Numbered from the stretch's first letter, positions 52,704 through 63,047 are shown. The stretch is DNA of 64,000 bases from Bradyrhizobium sp. AZCC 1721 (GCF_036924715.1 NZ_JAZHSB010000001.1:6687001-6751000); one strand, 5' to 3'. Notes: generated by a model from the letters alone, not told the origin. Numbers and translations are program-made.

Positions 52704-54149
52704 TCAGGTTTCGATCTTCACGTACTCGAAATCGCCGGGCTTGTTGTCGATGCCGACTTTCGGCGGCGAGATCCAGGAGGCGTACTGGCCGGCTTCGGTG
52801 ACCGGCTTCATCAGCGAGGCGATGAAGTCGCCGTCCTGCGACGAAGGCAACCATTCGCCCTTGCGTTGGTTCCAGGTGGCGTCGTCGATCAGGACGCCGT
52901 CGGGCGTGGCGTGGACGTCCTTGAACTCGCCGATCTGGCGGTGGAACGCGACGTTCGGCAGGGTCAGCTTGTACTGATAGCCCGCGGTCGAGATCACCTT
53001 GTTCCAGCGCAGCATGCCCTTGACGCAATCCTGCGTGTAGTCGTCGCGCAGCCGCATGTTGAGCGCCGTCAGCGCCGGCTCGTCGACCCGCTTGATCACG
53101 CCGTCGACCAGCTTGAGCACCGGATAGGTGGCGTTCTTGAGCTGGTGGTCGTCGTCGATCTGGGTTTCCTTGTAGCGGCCCTTGATGCCGGCGTTGAAGG
53201 CATTCGCCGCGTTGGTGGAGACTTCCGAACCGAACAGATCGAGCGACAGCGAATAGTGCAGGTTCAGCTTCTTCTGGATGGTCGGCAGGTCGATCACGCC
53301 GAGCGCGCGGACCTTGGCGATGTCGGTCGGATCGCTGATGCCGGCTTCTTTCATCGCCTCGCAGGTGCGCTGCACGACGCGGCTGATGCCGGTCTCGCCG
53401 ACGAACATGTGATGGGCCTCTTCGGTCAGCATGAAGCGGCAGGTGCGCGACAGGGGATCGAAGCCGGATTGCGCGAGGCTGTGCAACTGCATCTTGCCGT
53501 CGCGGTCGGTGAAATAGGTGAACATGAAGAACGACAGCCAGTCCGGCGTCGCCTCGTTGAAGGCACCGAGCATGCGCGGGGAATCCGCATCGCCCGAGCG
53601 GCGGCGCAACAAATCGTCGGCCTCCTCGCGGCCGTCGCGGCCGAAATATTTCTGCAGGAGATAGACCATCGCCCAGAGATGGCGGCCTTCCTCGACATTG
53701 ACCTGGAACAGGTTGCGCAGGTCGTAGAGCGAGGGCGCGGTCTTGCCGAGATGGCGCTGCTGCTCGACGGAGGCGGGCTCGGTGTCGCCCTGGATCACGA
53801 TCAGGCGGCGCAGCGTGGCGCGGTGCTCGCCCGGGACTTCCTGCCAGGCCGGCTTGCCGTAATTCTCACCGAAGGGAATGACGCGGTTCTCTTCCTGCGG
53901 CGTCAGCAAGATGCCCCACCGATACTCCGGCATCTTGACGTAGTCGAACTTGGCCCAGCCGCGCGGATCGACCGAATAGGCGGTGCGCAAGTAGACCAGC
54001 GACTGCTGAAAACCTTCCGGCCCCATGTCGCCCCACCAGTCCATGTAACCGGGATGCCAGCCCTCCAGCGCCTTCAGCACCTGGCGGTCTTCGCTGAGAT
54101 TCACGTTGTTAGGGATTTTGGTCGAGTAGTCGACGTTCATGTAATTCAT
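52704..54149 (-). CDS. boxB: Benzoyl-CoA 2,3-epoxidase, oxygenase subunit BoxB
   Basis: A 481-residue diiron oxygenase that converts benzoyl-CoA to 2,3-epoxybenzoyl-CoA with electrons from BoxA. The N-terminal block STKIPNNVNLSEDRQVLKAL and WHPGYMDWW are typical. Iron ligand motifs are E154-x-x-H157 (EEGRHLW) and E244-x-x-H247 (EEAHHMF), with an earlier Glu near 124. Start MNYMNVDYS follows GGGAGG. It comes after boxC through a 152-base spacer that holds a repeat. BoxA is not encoded in the window. Confidence 0.96.
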   Translation of the reverse strand: MNYMNVDYSTKIPNNVNLSEDRQVLKALEGWHPGYMDWWGDMGPEGFQQSLVYLRTAYSVDPRGWAKFDYVKMPEYRWGILLTPQEENRVIPFGENYGKPAWQEVPGEHRATLRRLIVIQGDTEPASVEQQRHLGKTAPSLYDLRNLFQVNVEEGRHLWAMVYLLQKYFGRDGREEADDLLRRRSGDADSPRMLGAFNEATPDWLSFFMFTYFTDRDGKMQLHSLAQSGFDPLSRTCRFMLTEEAHHMFVGETGISRVVQRTCEAMKEAGISDPTDIAKVRALGVIDLPTIQKKLNLHYSLSLDLFGSEVSTNAANAFNAGIKGRYKETQIDDDHQLKNATYPVLKLVDGVIKRVDEPALTALNMRLRDDYTQDCVKGMLRWNKVISTAGYQYKLTLPNVAFHRQIGEFKDVHATPDGVLIDDATWNQRKGEWLPSSQDGDFIASLMKPVTEAGQYASWISPPKVGIDNKPGDFEYVKIET

Positions 54150-54173
54150 TGGGGCCTCCCGTGGTTCGGTCTC

Positions 54174-54297
54174 GTGTCCCGGACGCGGTGCAGCGTTCCT
54201 CACGATGCACCGCAGAGCCGGGACCTATTTCGGTGGCTAAGGTGGGTCCCGGTTCTGCGAGCCGCGTCACAAGCGTGCCGCGCAGCGCCCGGGACAC
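54174..54297. repeat. Palindromic intergenic repeat, family G, inside the box operon
   Basis: GTGTCCCGGACGCGGTGCAG on the left and CGCAGCGCCCGGGACAC on the right, with an inner pair GAGCCGGGACC/GGTCCCGGTTC. It fills the spacer between boxC and boxB and would fold in the polycistronic RNA. Confidence 0.8.
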
Positions 54298-54301
54298 GGG
54301 C

Positions 54302-55990
<1,689 letters not shown>

Positions 55991-56029
55991 GAGCCACCCT
56001 CTGTCGTTTTCTCAGGATTTGTTCGGTTC

Positions 56030-56058
56030 GTTACATGCACAATAATGCATGTTTTCAA
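56030..56058 (-). promoter_or_regulatory. Promoter of boxCB
   Basis: On the minus strand TTGAAA (56053-56058), a 17-base spacer, then TGTAAC (56030-56035). The operator occupies the spacer, so repressor would block polymerase. Confidence 0.65.
56036..56049 (-). promoter_or_regulatory. Predicted BoxR operator (TGCA-N6-TGCA)
   Basis: TGCA at 56036-56039 and 56046-56049 with six bases between; another TGCA lies at 56086-56089. The palindrome TGCA-N6-TGCA flanked by single TGCA sites is the known operator plan of the Azoarcus BzdR/BoxR repressors. A boxR gene is 3 kb away. Confidence 0.7.
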
Positions 56059-56096
56059 TTGAGTCTAGCCTAAAACGCCGGAACATGCATTTTGTT

Positions 56097-56615
56097 TCAT
56101 GTTCGACCGGCAGCCGCAAAGGCCACGCAATCGGCCTTGGCGAGCTGCGGCTGCTCCAGTTTGGTCTTGATGAGGCCCGCCAGGGCCGCAACCGGAAAGC
56201 TGTCGGCAAAGCCGTCGCCGCCGACATTGCGCATACCGAGCGCCTCGAGTCCGCCGAGCGCTTCACCAAATAGCCGGACCGCGACGTGCGGCTTTTGCAT
56301 GCGCAGCCGCAGATTGGCGGTCGTGATCAGGATGCAGGCGCGCAGCAATATCCGCTCGCGGCCGCCCTGCGGCGCCGCCGCCCATACCGCTTCCAGGATC
56401 TCCTGCGATTCCCAGAAGTAGCCCTGGTCGTTGAGCGCCATGCCGTAGCGCAGCGCCGGGTGGCGCGCCGGCACGTAGCCCTGGAAGCGCGCCGGCACCA
56501 GTGCTGCGATCTGTGCCAGCGTTTCGTAATCGGCGGCGGCTTCCCTGGACTGGCCGGGCACATAAGCCCATCGCGGCAGCAGCAGATGACCGATGCCTGA
56601 GGGCGGCGCGGTCAT
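56097..56615 (-). CDS. DUF309-family protein in the box operon
   Basis: A 172-residue protein of the DUF309 family, with the motif ALNDQGYFWESQEILEAVW (family block YxAHExxExxW in altered form) and a C-terminal TPR-like helical part. The function of the family is unknown. It sits between the hydrolase gene and the boxC promoter on the same strand; its stop is 107 bases before boxC. It could be cotranscribed with bclA and the hydrolase. Confidence 0.72.
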   Translation of the reverse strand: MTAPPSGIGHLLLPRWAYVPGQSREAAADYETLAQIAALVPARFQGYVPARHPALRYGMALNDQGYFWESQEILEAVWAAAPQGGRERILLRACILITTANLRLRMQKPHVAVRLFGEALGGLEALGMRNVGGDGFADSFPVAALAGLIKTKLEQPQLAKADCVAFAAAGRT

Positions 56616-56651
56616 CCGAACAGCGCCTCGGCACGCGCAGGAGAAAATGCG

Positions 56652-57470
56652 CTACGCGGCCCGTCCTTGCGAGCCATTCTCGACGTGCAACACCGCCTTT
56701 GCGAAATCCGAAATCGCATCGAGCGTCGCCTCCGGCGCTTCGCGATGCGGCTGATGTCCCGCGCCCGGAATCACAGTCACATCGACCGGACAATAGCACT
56801 CTTCCCGAGCGATCTCGACCTGCCGCATGGTCCCATACTGATCGTCCACGCCTTGCAGGATCGCCACGGGCACGCGGATATAGGCGAGGTATTCGGAAAT
56901 ATCCCAGTTGCGGAAATCAGGATCGAGCCATGCGCCGTTCCAGCCATAGAAGGCGTTATCGACGTCCCTGTGCCAGCGCGAAAGCTTGCCCTTCAGGTTC
57001 GTGGTCTCGTAGGCGCTCCGGATATTCGCAATCGACGCCACCGAAATATCCTCGACGATGAAATGCGGGGCGATCAGCGCGAGGCCCTGCACGCCGTGAT
57101 CCTGATGCGAGCCCGCATAGATCGCCGCGATCGAGGCGCCGTCGGAATGGCCGAGCAGCAGGCCGCGGCGAAAGCCGATCTTGTCGAGCAGTTTTGGCAG
57201 CACGTCGAGCGCCTCGACATGCATGTAGTCGAGCGGCCGCGGCAGTTTTACCGGCGTCGATGCGCCATAGCCCGCGCGCGAATAGACGAATACGCCCGCG
57301 CCGGTCGCGGCCTGCAACTTGTCCGGAAAGTCGCCCCACAGGCCGGTCGAGCCGAGCCCTTCATGCAGCATCACGATAACAGGCGCGTGCTCGGGCGACG
57401 GACCGATCATGCGGTATTCGAGATGGGAGGCGCCGACCGTGAGGAAGCCGGAGGCAGTGAGGGTTGTCAT
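56652..57470 (-). CDS. Alpha/beta hydrolase in the box operon
   Basis: A 272-residue serine hydrolase: HEGLGSTGLWGDF oxyanion region near 36, nucleophile elbow GHSDGAS near 107-113, acid in GVDDQYG near 216 and His in GAGHQPHREAP near 243. The Gly-Asp next to the Ser (HSDG) is common in meta-cleavage hydrolase relatives. It may release products or thioesters formed in the pathway. A start at ATG 57470 was chosen over a frame that reads into the repeat upstream. Confidence 0.82.
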   Translation of the reverse strand: MTTLTASGFLTVGASHLEYRMIGPSPEHAPVIVMLHEGLGSTGLWGDFPDKLQAATGAGVFVYSRAGYGASTPVKLPRPLDYMHVEALDVLPKLLDKIGFRRGLLLGHSDGASIAAIYAGSHQDHGVQGLALIAPHFIVEDISVASIANIRSAYETTNLKGKLSRWHRDVDNAFYGWNGAWLDPDFRNWDISEYLAYIRVPVAILQGVDDQYGTMRQVEIAREECYCPVDVTVIPGAGHQPHREAPEATLDAISDFAKAVLHVENGSQGRAA

Positions 57471-57514
57471 GCTGTAAGCTTTCGAAAGTGATCCAGACGT
57501 CGCATCCTGCTCAC

Positions 57515-57634
57515 GTCGTCCCTGCGAACGCAGGGACCCATAACCACCGGCCTTCGTTGTGACCAAAGGTCTCGCACATCGCGCGTTAACGGATAAGCCG
57601 CGGGCGTATGGGTCCCTGCGTTCGCAGGGACGAC
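57515..57634. repeat. Palindromic intergenic repeat, family A (copy 5)
   Basis: GTCGTCCCTGCGAACGCAGG on the left and GCGTTCGCAGGGACGAC on the right. It lies between bclA and the hydrolase gene, within co-oriented genes. Confidence 0.88.
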
Positions 57635-57641
57635 GAGAGAG

Positions 57642-59189
57642 TTACGATGCACCATCCCGCAGCTTGAACCGTTGAATCTTCCCTGTCGCCGTCTTCGGCA
57701 GGCTGTCCACCACGTCGATCCAGCGCGGATATTTCCATGGGCCGATCTTCTGCTTGACGTGTTCCTTCAACGCTTCATGCAGATCATCCGTCCTGGCGCC
57801 GGCGCGCAGCACGACGAAGGCTTTCGGCTTCAACAATCCTTCGGGATCGGCTTCGGGCACGACGGCGGCCTCGAGCACGGCCGGATGGGTGATCAGCGCG
57901 CTCTCGACCTCGAACGGCGAGACCCAGATGCCCGAAACCTTGAACATGTCGTCGCTTCTGCCGCAGAACGTGTAACGGCCGTCGGCGTCGCGCGTGTATT
58001 TGTCCCCGGTGCGGGTCCAGTGGCCTTCGAAGGTCGCACGGCTCTTGGCACGCTGATTCCAGTAGCCTTCGGCGGCCGAGGGCGCTTCCACCAATAGCTC
58101 CCCGACCTCGCCATCGGCCACGTCATCGCCCGCCTCGTTCACCAGCCGCACCTTGTAGCCGGGCACAGGCTTGCCGGACGAGCCGTATTTGATGTCGCCC
58201 GGCGCGTTCGAGAGGAAGATGTGCAACAGCTCGGTCGAGCCGACGCCGTCGAGAATGTCGACGCCGAAGCGCGCCTTCCAGGCATTGCCGACAGACTCGG
58301 GCAGCGCCTCGCCCGCGGACGTGCAGATGCGCAAGCGCGTGCCGGCGCGCTCGTTCTTCGTTGTTTCGTCATTGAGCATCGCGGCGAACAGCGTCGGCAC
58401 GCCGTAGAAGATGGTCGGGTTGTACTTGTTCAGCAGCTCGAACATGCGTGCCGGCGTCGGTCGGTCGGCATTGAGCACGGTGCTGGCGCCGACCGACATC
58501 GGGAAGGTAAGCGCATTGCCGAGCCCGTAGGCGAAGAACAGCTTTGCCGCGGAAAGGCAGACGTCGTCTTCCCTGATGCCGAGGACCTGCTTCGCATAGG
58601 TTTCCGCCGTGGCCTGCAGATTGGAATGCAGATGCCGCACGCCCTTGGGCATGCCGGTCGAGCCTGACGAATAGAGCCAGAACGCCGGCTCCTCGGCATG
58701 GGTTTCGACGGTTGGGAAAGAATCACCCTCCTTCGCCAACTCTTCGGAAAGCAGCTTATGGCCGAACGAATTCTTGCCGGCGACCACGACACATTCGAGA
58801 TCCGGCATGCGGCCGACAATGTCTTTCACGGTCGGGTACAGCGCCTCTGAGACGAACAGCACCCGCGCGCGGCTGTCGGCCAGCACATAAGCATACTGCT
58901 CCGACGTCAGCACCGTGTTGAGCGGCACCGGCACGACGCCGGCGCGGATCGCGCCGAGGAACACCGCGGGAAAGTCCACGGTGTCGAGCATGATCATTGC
59001 CACGCGCTCTTCGCGGCGAACGCCGAGCCGGCGCAGCATGTTGGCAACGCGGCGGGTCTGCCGCTGCAGCTCGCCATAGGTGAGTTCGGCGACGGTGTCG
59101 GTGAAGGCGAGCTTGGCGCCGCGCCCCTCCTCGACATTGCGGTCGAGCAGCCAGGTCACCGCATTGTACGAACCGGACGTGCCGCTCAC
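57642..59189 (-). CDS. bclA: Benzoate-CoA ligase
   Basis: A 515-residue acyl-adenylate ligase. The P-loop YSSGSTGMPKG is at 173-183; A5 GVGSTELLHIF and A8 RSDDMFKVSG match benzoate-CoA ligases, and the adenylation Lys is in TATGKIQR near 500. It forms benzoyl-CoA from benzoate, CoA and ATP. GTG start with GGGAGAAG upstream. First gene after the divergent promoter shared with boxR. Confidence 0.93.
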   Translation of the reverse strand: MSGTSGSYNAVTWLLDRNVEEGRGAKLAFTDTVAELTYGELQRQTRRVANMLRRLGVRREERVAMIMLDTVDFPAVFLGAIRAGVVPVPLNTVLTSEQYAYVLADSRARVLFVSEALYPTVKDIVGRMPDLECVVVAGKNSFGHKLLSEELAKEGDSFPTVETHAEEPAFWLYSSGSTGMPKGVRHLHSNLQATAETYAKQVLGIREDDVCLSAAKLFFAYGLGNALTFPMSVGASTVLNADRPTPARMFELLNKYNPTIFYGVPTLFAAMLNDETTKNERAGTRLRICTSAGEALPESVGNAWKARFGVDILDGVGSTELLHIFLSNAPGDIKYGSSGKPVPGYKVRLVNEAGDDVADGEVGELLVEAPSAAEGYWNQRAKSRATFEGHWTRTGDKYTRDADGRYTFCGRSDDMFKVSGIWVSPFEVESALITHPAVLEAAVVPEADPEGLLKPKAFVVLRAGARTDDLHEALKEHVKQKIGPWKYPRWIDVVDSLPKTATGKIQRFKLRDGAS

Positions 59190-59212
59190 GACGCTTCTCC
59201 CTGAGCTTTTAA

Positions 59213-59255
59213 GAATTATAATTCATACAAAGACACCGGCTACCCTTGCTGTCAA
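59213..59255 (-). promoter_or_regulatory. bclA promoter with AT-rich palindrome
   Basis: TTGACA at 59250-59255, 18-base spacer, TTTGTA at 59226-59231 (minus strand), then the palindrome GAATTATAATTC at 59213-59224. The palindrome is in the right place for a repressor, probably around the transcription start. No TGCA sites occur here. Confidence 0.5.
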
Positions 59256-59315
59256 TCCTCATCGGCATTATGTTTCCGAAATCTGTTCACCCCGACGCAA
59301 TGCCGAACGAGGGAA

Positions 59316-60221
59316 ATGACCGAGGCCAGCGACCCCGAATCCGGCTTTCTCGAGCAGCTTGGCCAGCGTGTGCGCACCATGCGCGCCCTTCGCGGCATGT
59401 CGCGAAAAGTGCTCGCAAAAGTTTCCGGAATTTCGGAGCGCTACATCGCGCAGCTCGAAAGCGGCAAGGGCAACGTCTCGATTGTGCTGCTGCGACGCGT
59501 GTCGAACGCGATGGGCGCGCATCTCGAAGATCTCATTCCCTCGGCCGAGCCCGCGCCGGATTGGGCCGTGATCCGCGATCTCTTGCGCAAGGCAACGCCG
59601 GCGCAGATTGCGCAGGCCAAGAATGCGCTGGCCGGCGGCGGCCTATCGGCGCAGCGGCGGATTTCGTTTGCCGGCATCGCCCTGATCGGCCTGCGCGGCG
59701 CCGGCAAATCCACCCTGGGCAGGATGCTGGCGAAGAAGATCGGCTGGAAATTTGTCGAGCTCAACAAGGAGGTCGAGGCGCAGAACGGCTTGTCCGTCGC
59801 CGAGATCATCGCGCTCTACGGCCAGGAAGGTTTTAGGCGCATGGAGCAGGCGGCGCTGACGCAATTGCTGGCGCGCAAGGAATTGATGGTGCTGGCGACC
59901 GGCGGCGGCATCGTCTCCGAGCCGCTCACCTTCGACCTGATCCTGTCGTCGTTCTACACCATCTGGCTCAAGGCCGAGCCGGAAGAGCACATGGCGCGCG
60001 TCCGCCGCCAGGGCGATTTGCGCCCGATGGCGGACGATCGTTCCGCGATGGCGGAATTGCGCAACATCCTGGTCAGCCGCGAACCGCTCTATGCGCGGGC
60101 GTCAGCCGTGGTCGATACCGCGGGCCTCTCCGTCGATGCGGCGGCGGCGCGCTTAAGCGATGCGGTCGCGCCGGTGCTGCATGACAAGCACGCGTTCGGC
60201 CTGCGCAGCGCGGCCTCCTGA
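59316..60221 (+). CDS. boxR: BoxR-type regulator: HTH fused to shikimate-kinase-like domain
   Basis: A 301-residue repressor with an Xre-type HTH (about 14-74: LGQRVRTMRALRGMSRKVLA, GISERYIAQLESGKGNVSI), a linker to 115, and a shikimate-kinase-like domain with Walker A GLRGAGKST at 125-133. BoxR/BzdR proteins bind benzoyl-CoA in the second domain and release DNA. Divergent from bclA with 126 bases between. The pathway's sensor for its own intermediate. Confidence 0.94.
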   Translation: MTEASDPESGFLEQLGQRVRTMRALRGMSRKVLAKVSGISERYIAQLESGKGNVSIVLLRRVSNAMGAHLEDLIPSAEPAPDWAVIRDLLRKATPAQIAQAKNALAGGGLSAQRRISFAGIALIGLRGAGKSTLGRMLAKKIGWKFVELNKEVEAQNGLSVAEIIALYGQEGFRRMEQAALTQLLARKELMVLATGGGIVSEPLTFDLILSSFYTIWLKAEPEEHMARVRRQGDLRPMADDRSAMAELRNILVSREPLYARASAVVDTAGLSVDAAAARLSDAVAPVLHDKHAFGLRSAAS

Positions 60222-60292
60222 TTTTTTCTGCGAAAGTCCTCGCAATAGCGGAGGAACGCTTCACCAGACTCAGGCGCATTGTTCGCCTTGCC

Positions 60293-60781
60293 CTAGCCGA
60301 ACTTCGCAAAGGCGGGAGCATGCGCAATGATTCCCGTCGCCGTCGGAAGTTCGTTGCCTCCAAGCGGAAGGGCCATCAGATGCGGTCCGGCATAAGGTGA
60401 GATGAACCCGCTCGCCTTGCCGGCATCGAATCCAAAACGTCGATAGAAGGCAGGATCGCCGAGGACGAAGATTCCGGCCCAGGCGGCGGCCTCGCTGCGG
60501 GCGATTCCCTGGCGGATCAACCGACTGCCGAAACCTGTCCGCCGATATTCAGGCAGTACCGCGACGGGTGCGAGCGCGAGCGCTGGAAACGGCGCTTTCA
60601 TCCTTGAGAGCATGATGTGGCCAACGACCGTTCCGTCATCAACGGCAACCAACGAGAAAACGGAATCGCCGGCATCGCGGAGATCGTCGACCAACCGCGC
60701 CTCGGCTGACCGACCGAACGCTACTTCTTCAACGAAGCGGATAGCCGCAACATCGCCGGGCGTTTCGGATCGGACAATCAT
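60293..60781 (-). CDS. GNAT-family N-acetyltransferase (YhbS-like)
   Basis: A 162-residue GNAT protein: LAPVAVLPEYRRTGFGSRLI (acetyl-CoA motif A) near 70-90 and GDPAFYRRFGFDAG typical of YhbS-like proteins. Three bases after the IclR gene stop, so an IclR-GNAT operon. Substrate unknown. It may acetylate a small molecule or protein. Confidence 0.87.
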   Translation of the reverse strand: MIVRSETPGDVAAIRFVEEVAFGRSAEARLVDDLRDAGDSVFSLVAVDDGTVVGHIMLSRMKAPFPALALAPVAVLPEYRRTGFGSRLIRQGIARSEAAAWAGIFVLGDPAFYRRFGFDAGKASGFISPYAGPHLMALPLGGNELPTATGIIAHAPAFAKFG

Positions 60782-60784
60782 GGG

Positions 60785-61576
60785 TCACACCAGCATCGAT
60801 TTGACCGATGCCGCCGCCTCGCGCAGGCGCGGCAGAAATTTCTCGACCATCTCTTCCGCGGACACGCGGTCGACATGCGCGCCCATGTTGATGGCGGCGA
60901 TGATCGCGCCGTCGTAGCGGCGGACCGGCACCGAGACCGAACGGAAACCCGGCTCGGCTTCGCGATCGACCAGCGAATAGCCCTGCGCGCGATCGGCGAC
61001 GATCGTCTTCAGGAGCTGCTTCTTGTCGGTGACGGTGAACGGTGTCAGCGGCGCAAGCTCCATCCGGTCGAGCGCGGCGGCCACTTCGTCATCAGCCAGC
61101 CGCGACAGCAGGACACGGCCGACCGAGGTACAAAACGCCGGCAGCCGGTAGCCGATATCGATGCCTGACGAGAAGATTCGCGTCGGGCTGGCGCGCGCGA
61201 TGAAGACGACGTCGTTGCCGTCGAGGATCGCCATCGACGCGATCTCCTGCGCCTCAGCCGACAATCGATCAAGCGCTGGCTGCAGCACCGAGACGACATG
61301 GTTGGAGGCGAGATAGCTTGAGGCCAGCACCAGCACGCGCGGCGTCAGGCGGAACAGCTTGCCGTCACTTGCGACAAAGCCGGCGCGTTCGAGCGTGAAA
61401 AGGATGCGCCGTGCGGTGGCGCGCGGCAGCTCAGCCGCCTTGGCGAGATCGCTCAGCGTCATCGGCTGCCGGCTGCCGCCAAATATCTCGAGCACGCGCA
61501 GGCCGCGGTCGAGGCTTTCGATGAAATCGGTCGCGCCGCGGTTGTCAGTGTCCGCCGCGCGCTTAAGCTTGGGCAT
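60785..61576 (-). CDS. IclR-family transcriptional regulator (PcaR/PobR-like)
   Basis: A 263-residue IclR protein. HTH near 25-85 (MTLSDLAKAAELPRATARRI) and effector domain with GYRLPAFCTSVGRVLLS and the C-terminal VSVPVRRYDGAIIAAIN. These features match the protocatechuate and 4-hydroxybenzoate regulators PcaR/PcaU/PobR. GGAGGCAGCG upstream sets the ATG at 61576. It is divergent from the Rieske oxygenase gene and likely controls it. Confidence 0.92.
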   Translation of the reverse strand: MPKLKRAADTDNRGATDFIESLDRGLRVLEIFGGSRQPMTLSDLAKAAELPRATARRILFTLERAGFVASDGKLFRLTPRVLVLASSYLASNHVVSVLQPALDRLSAEAQEIASMAILDGNDVVFIARASPTRIFSSGIDIGYRLPAFCTSVGRVLLSRLADDEVAAALDRMELAPLTPFTVTDKKQLLKTIVADRAQGYSLVDREAEPGFRSVSVPVRRYDGAIIAAINMGAHVDRVSAEEMVEKFLPRLREAAASVKSMLV

Positions 61577-61632
61577 CGCTGCCTCCATAATCCGCTTGCC
61601 TCACGCCAAGCATACGTTAAAATCGCACAAAA

Positions 61633-61647
61633 GTTCAATAGGCGAAC
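61633..61647. promoter_or_regulatory. Candidate IclR operator between regulator and oxygenase genes
   Basis: GTTCAATAGGCGAAC, an inverted repeat GTTC-N7-GAAC preceded by ATCGCAC. It shares 11 of 15 positions with the GTTCGATAATCGCAC element of PcaU/PobR. It stands 57 bases from the regulator start and 27 from the oxygenase start. Confidence 0.55.
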
Positions 61648-61673
61648 AAGTCCAGCTAGCGGAGATCCTCGCC

Positions 61674-63032
61674 ATGATGAGCCAGGAAGCGAACGACCTG
61701 ATCACCCGCACCGGCCGCAAGGACCCGTGCGGCAAGCTGATGCGGATGTACTGGCAGCCGGCGGCGCTGGTCGACGAGCTGCAGGGATCGCGGCCGGTTC
61801 GCCCGGTCAAGCTGCTCGGCGAAAACCTCGTGCTGTTTCGCGACGAGCAGGGCCGCTACGGCCTGATCGACCGCCACTGCGCCCATCGCGGCGCCGACCT
61901 CGCGTTCGGACGGCTGGAGAATGGCGGGTTGCGCTGCGCCTTCCATGGCTGGCTGTTCGACGTCTCGGGCCAGTGCCTGGAGACGCCGGCGGAGCCGAAG
62001 GACTCAAAGCTGTGCCAGGGCATCAAGCAGCGCTCTTACCCCGTGGTCGAGAAGAGCGGCATCCTCTGGGCTTATCTCGGCGAAGGCGAACCGCCGGCGT
62101 TTCCGGAGATCGACTGTTTTGTGGCGCCCGACAGCCATACCTTTGCGTTCAAGGGGCATATCAACTGCAATTGGCTGCAGGCGCTGGAAGTCGGCATCGA
62201 TCCGGCGCACGCCTCCTTCCTGCACCGCTTCTTCGAGGACGAAGACACTTCCACCGCCTACGGCAAGCAGTTCCGCGGTGCGTCCGCCGGCAGCGATATG
62301 CCGATGACGAAGATCTTGCGCGAATACGACAACCCGATCATCAACGTCGAACATACCGAGTATGGCCTGCGCCTGATCGCGCTGCGCGAGCTCGACGAAG
62401 AGCGCACGCATGTGCGCGTTACCAATCAGCTTTTCCCGCATGGCTTCGTCATCCCGATGAGCACGGAGATGACGATCACGCAGTGGCACGTGCCCATCGA
62501 TGACGAGAACTGCTACTGGTATGCGATCTTCACCTCTTACACGACGCCGGTCGACAAGAAGAAGATGCGCGACCAGCGCCTCGAATTGTACGAGCTGCCG
62601 GATTACAAGTCGCGCAAGAACAAGAGCAACGATTACGGCTTCGATCCGCACGAACAGGCGACCGCGACCTATACCGGCATGGGGACCGACATCAACGTCC
62701 ACGACCAGTGGGCGGTAGAATCGATGGGCCCGATCCAGGACCGCACTAACGAGCATTTGGGACAATCGGACAAGGCGATCGTGCAGTATCGCCGCCTGCT
62801 GCGGCAGGAGATCGAGAAGGTGGTCGGCGGCGAAAAGCCGATGCTGTTCCTTGACGCGGCACACGCGCGCAGCATTCAGGGTCCTGCCACCATGGACGGC
62901 ATCGGGCCCACGCAGGGCTGGGAAATCTATTGGATGGAAATCGACGTCAAGCGCCGCCGCGGCGCACCTTGGGCCGCGCCGGTGCCGACGGAGATTTCCG
63001 GCAAGGTGCCCCACCTTACGGCGGCGGAGTGA
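61674..63032 (+). CDS. Rieske-type ring-hydroxylating oxygenase, large subunit
   Basis: A 452-residue oxygenase of the phenoxybenzoate/phthalate/VanA-like, single-subunit group. Rieske ligands are C69-x-H71 (HCAHRG) and C88-x2-H91 (CAFHGW). The mononuclear iron motif is D176-x2-H179-x4-H184 (GIDPAHASFLH). No small subunit or reductase is encoded in the window. GGAG before the ATG. It hydroxylates or demethylates an aromatic or heteroaromatic acid; substrate unknown. A glutamine-synthetase-like gene follows after a family-B repeat. Confidence 0.92.
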   Translation: MMSQEANDLITRTGRKDPCGKLMRMYWQPAALVDELQGSRPVRPVKLLGENLVLFRDEQGRYGLIDRHCAHRGADLAFGRLENGGLRCAFHGWLFDVSGQCLETPAEPKDSKLCQGIKQRSYPVVEKSGILWAYLGEGEPPAFPEIDCFVAPDSHTFAFKGHINCNWLQALEVGIDPAHASFLHRFFEDEDTSTAYGKQFRGASAGSDMPMTKILREYDNPIINVEHTEYGLRLIALRELDEERTHVRVTNQLFPHGFVIPMSTEMTITQWHVPIDDENCYWYAIFTSYTTPVDKKKMRDQRLELYELPDYKSRKNKSNDYGFDPHEQATATYTGMGTDINVHDQWAVESMGPIQDRTNEHLGQSDKAIVQYRRLLRQEIEKVVGGEKPMLFLDAAHARSIQGPATMDGIGPTQGWEIYWMEIDVKRRRGAPWAAPVPTEISGKVPHLTAAE

Positions 63033-63047
63033 TGATGCTCCCTCTTC

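Noticed and set aside
59213..59224. GAATTATAATTC as a perfect -10 (TATAAT) on the minus strand
   Set aside because: Minus-strand TATAAT is 29 bases from TTGACA, too far for a promoter; the palindrome is better read as an operator.
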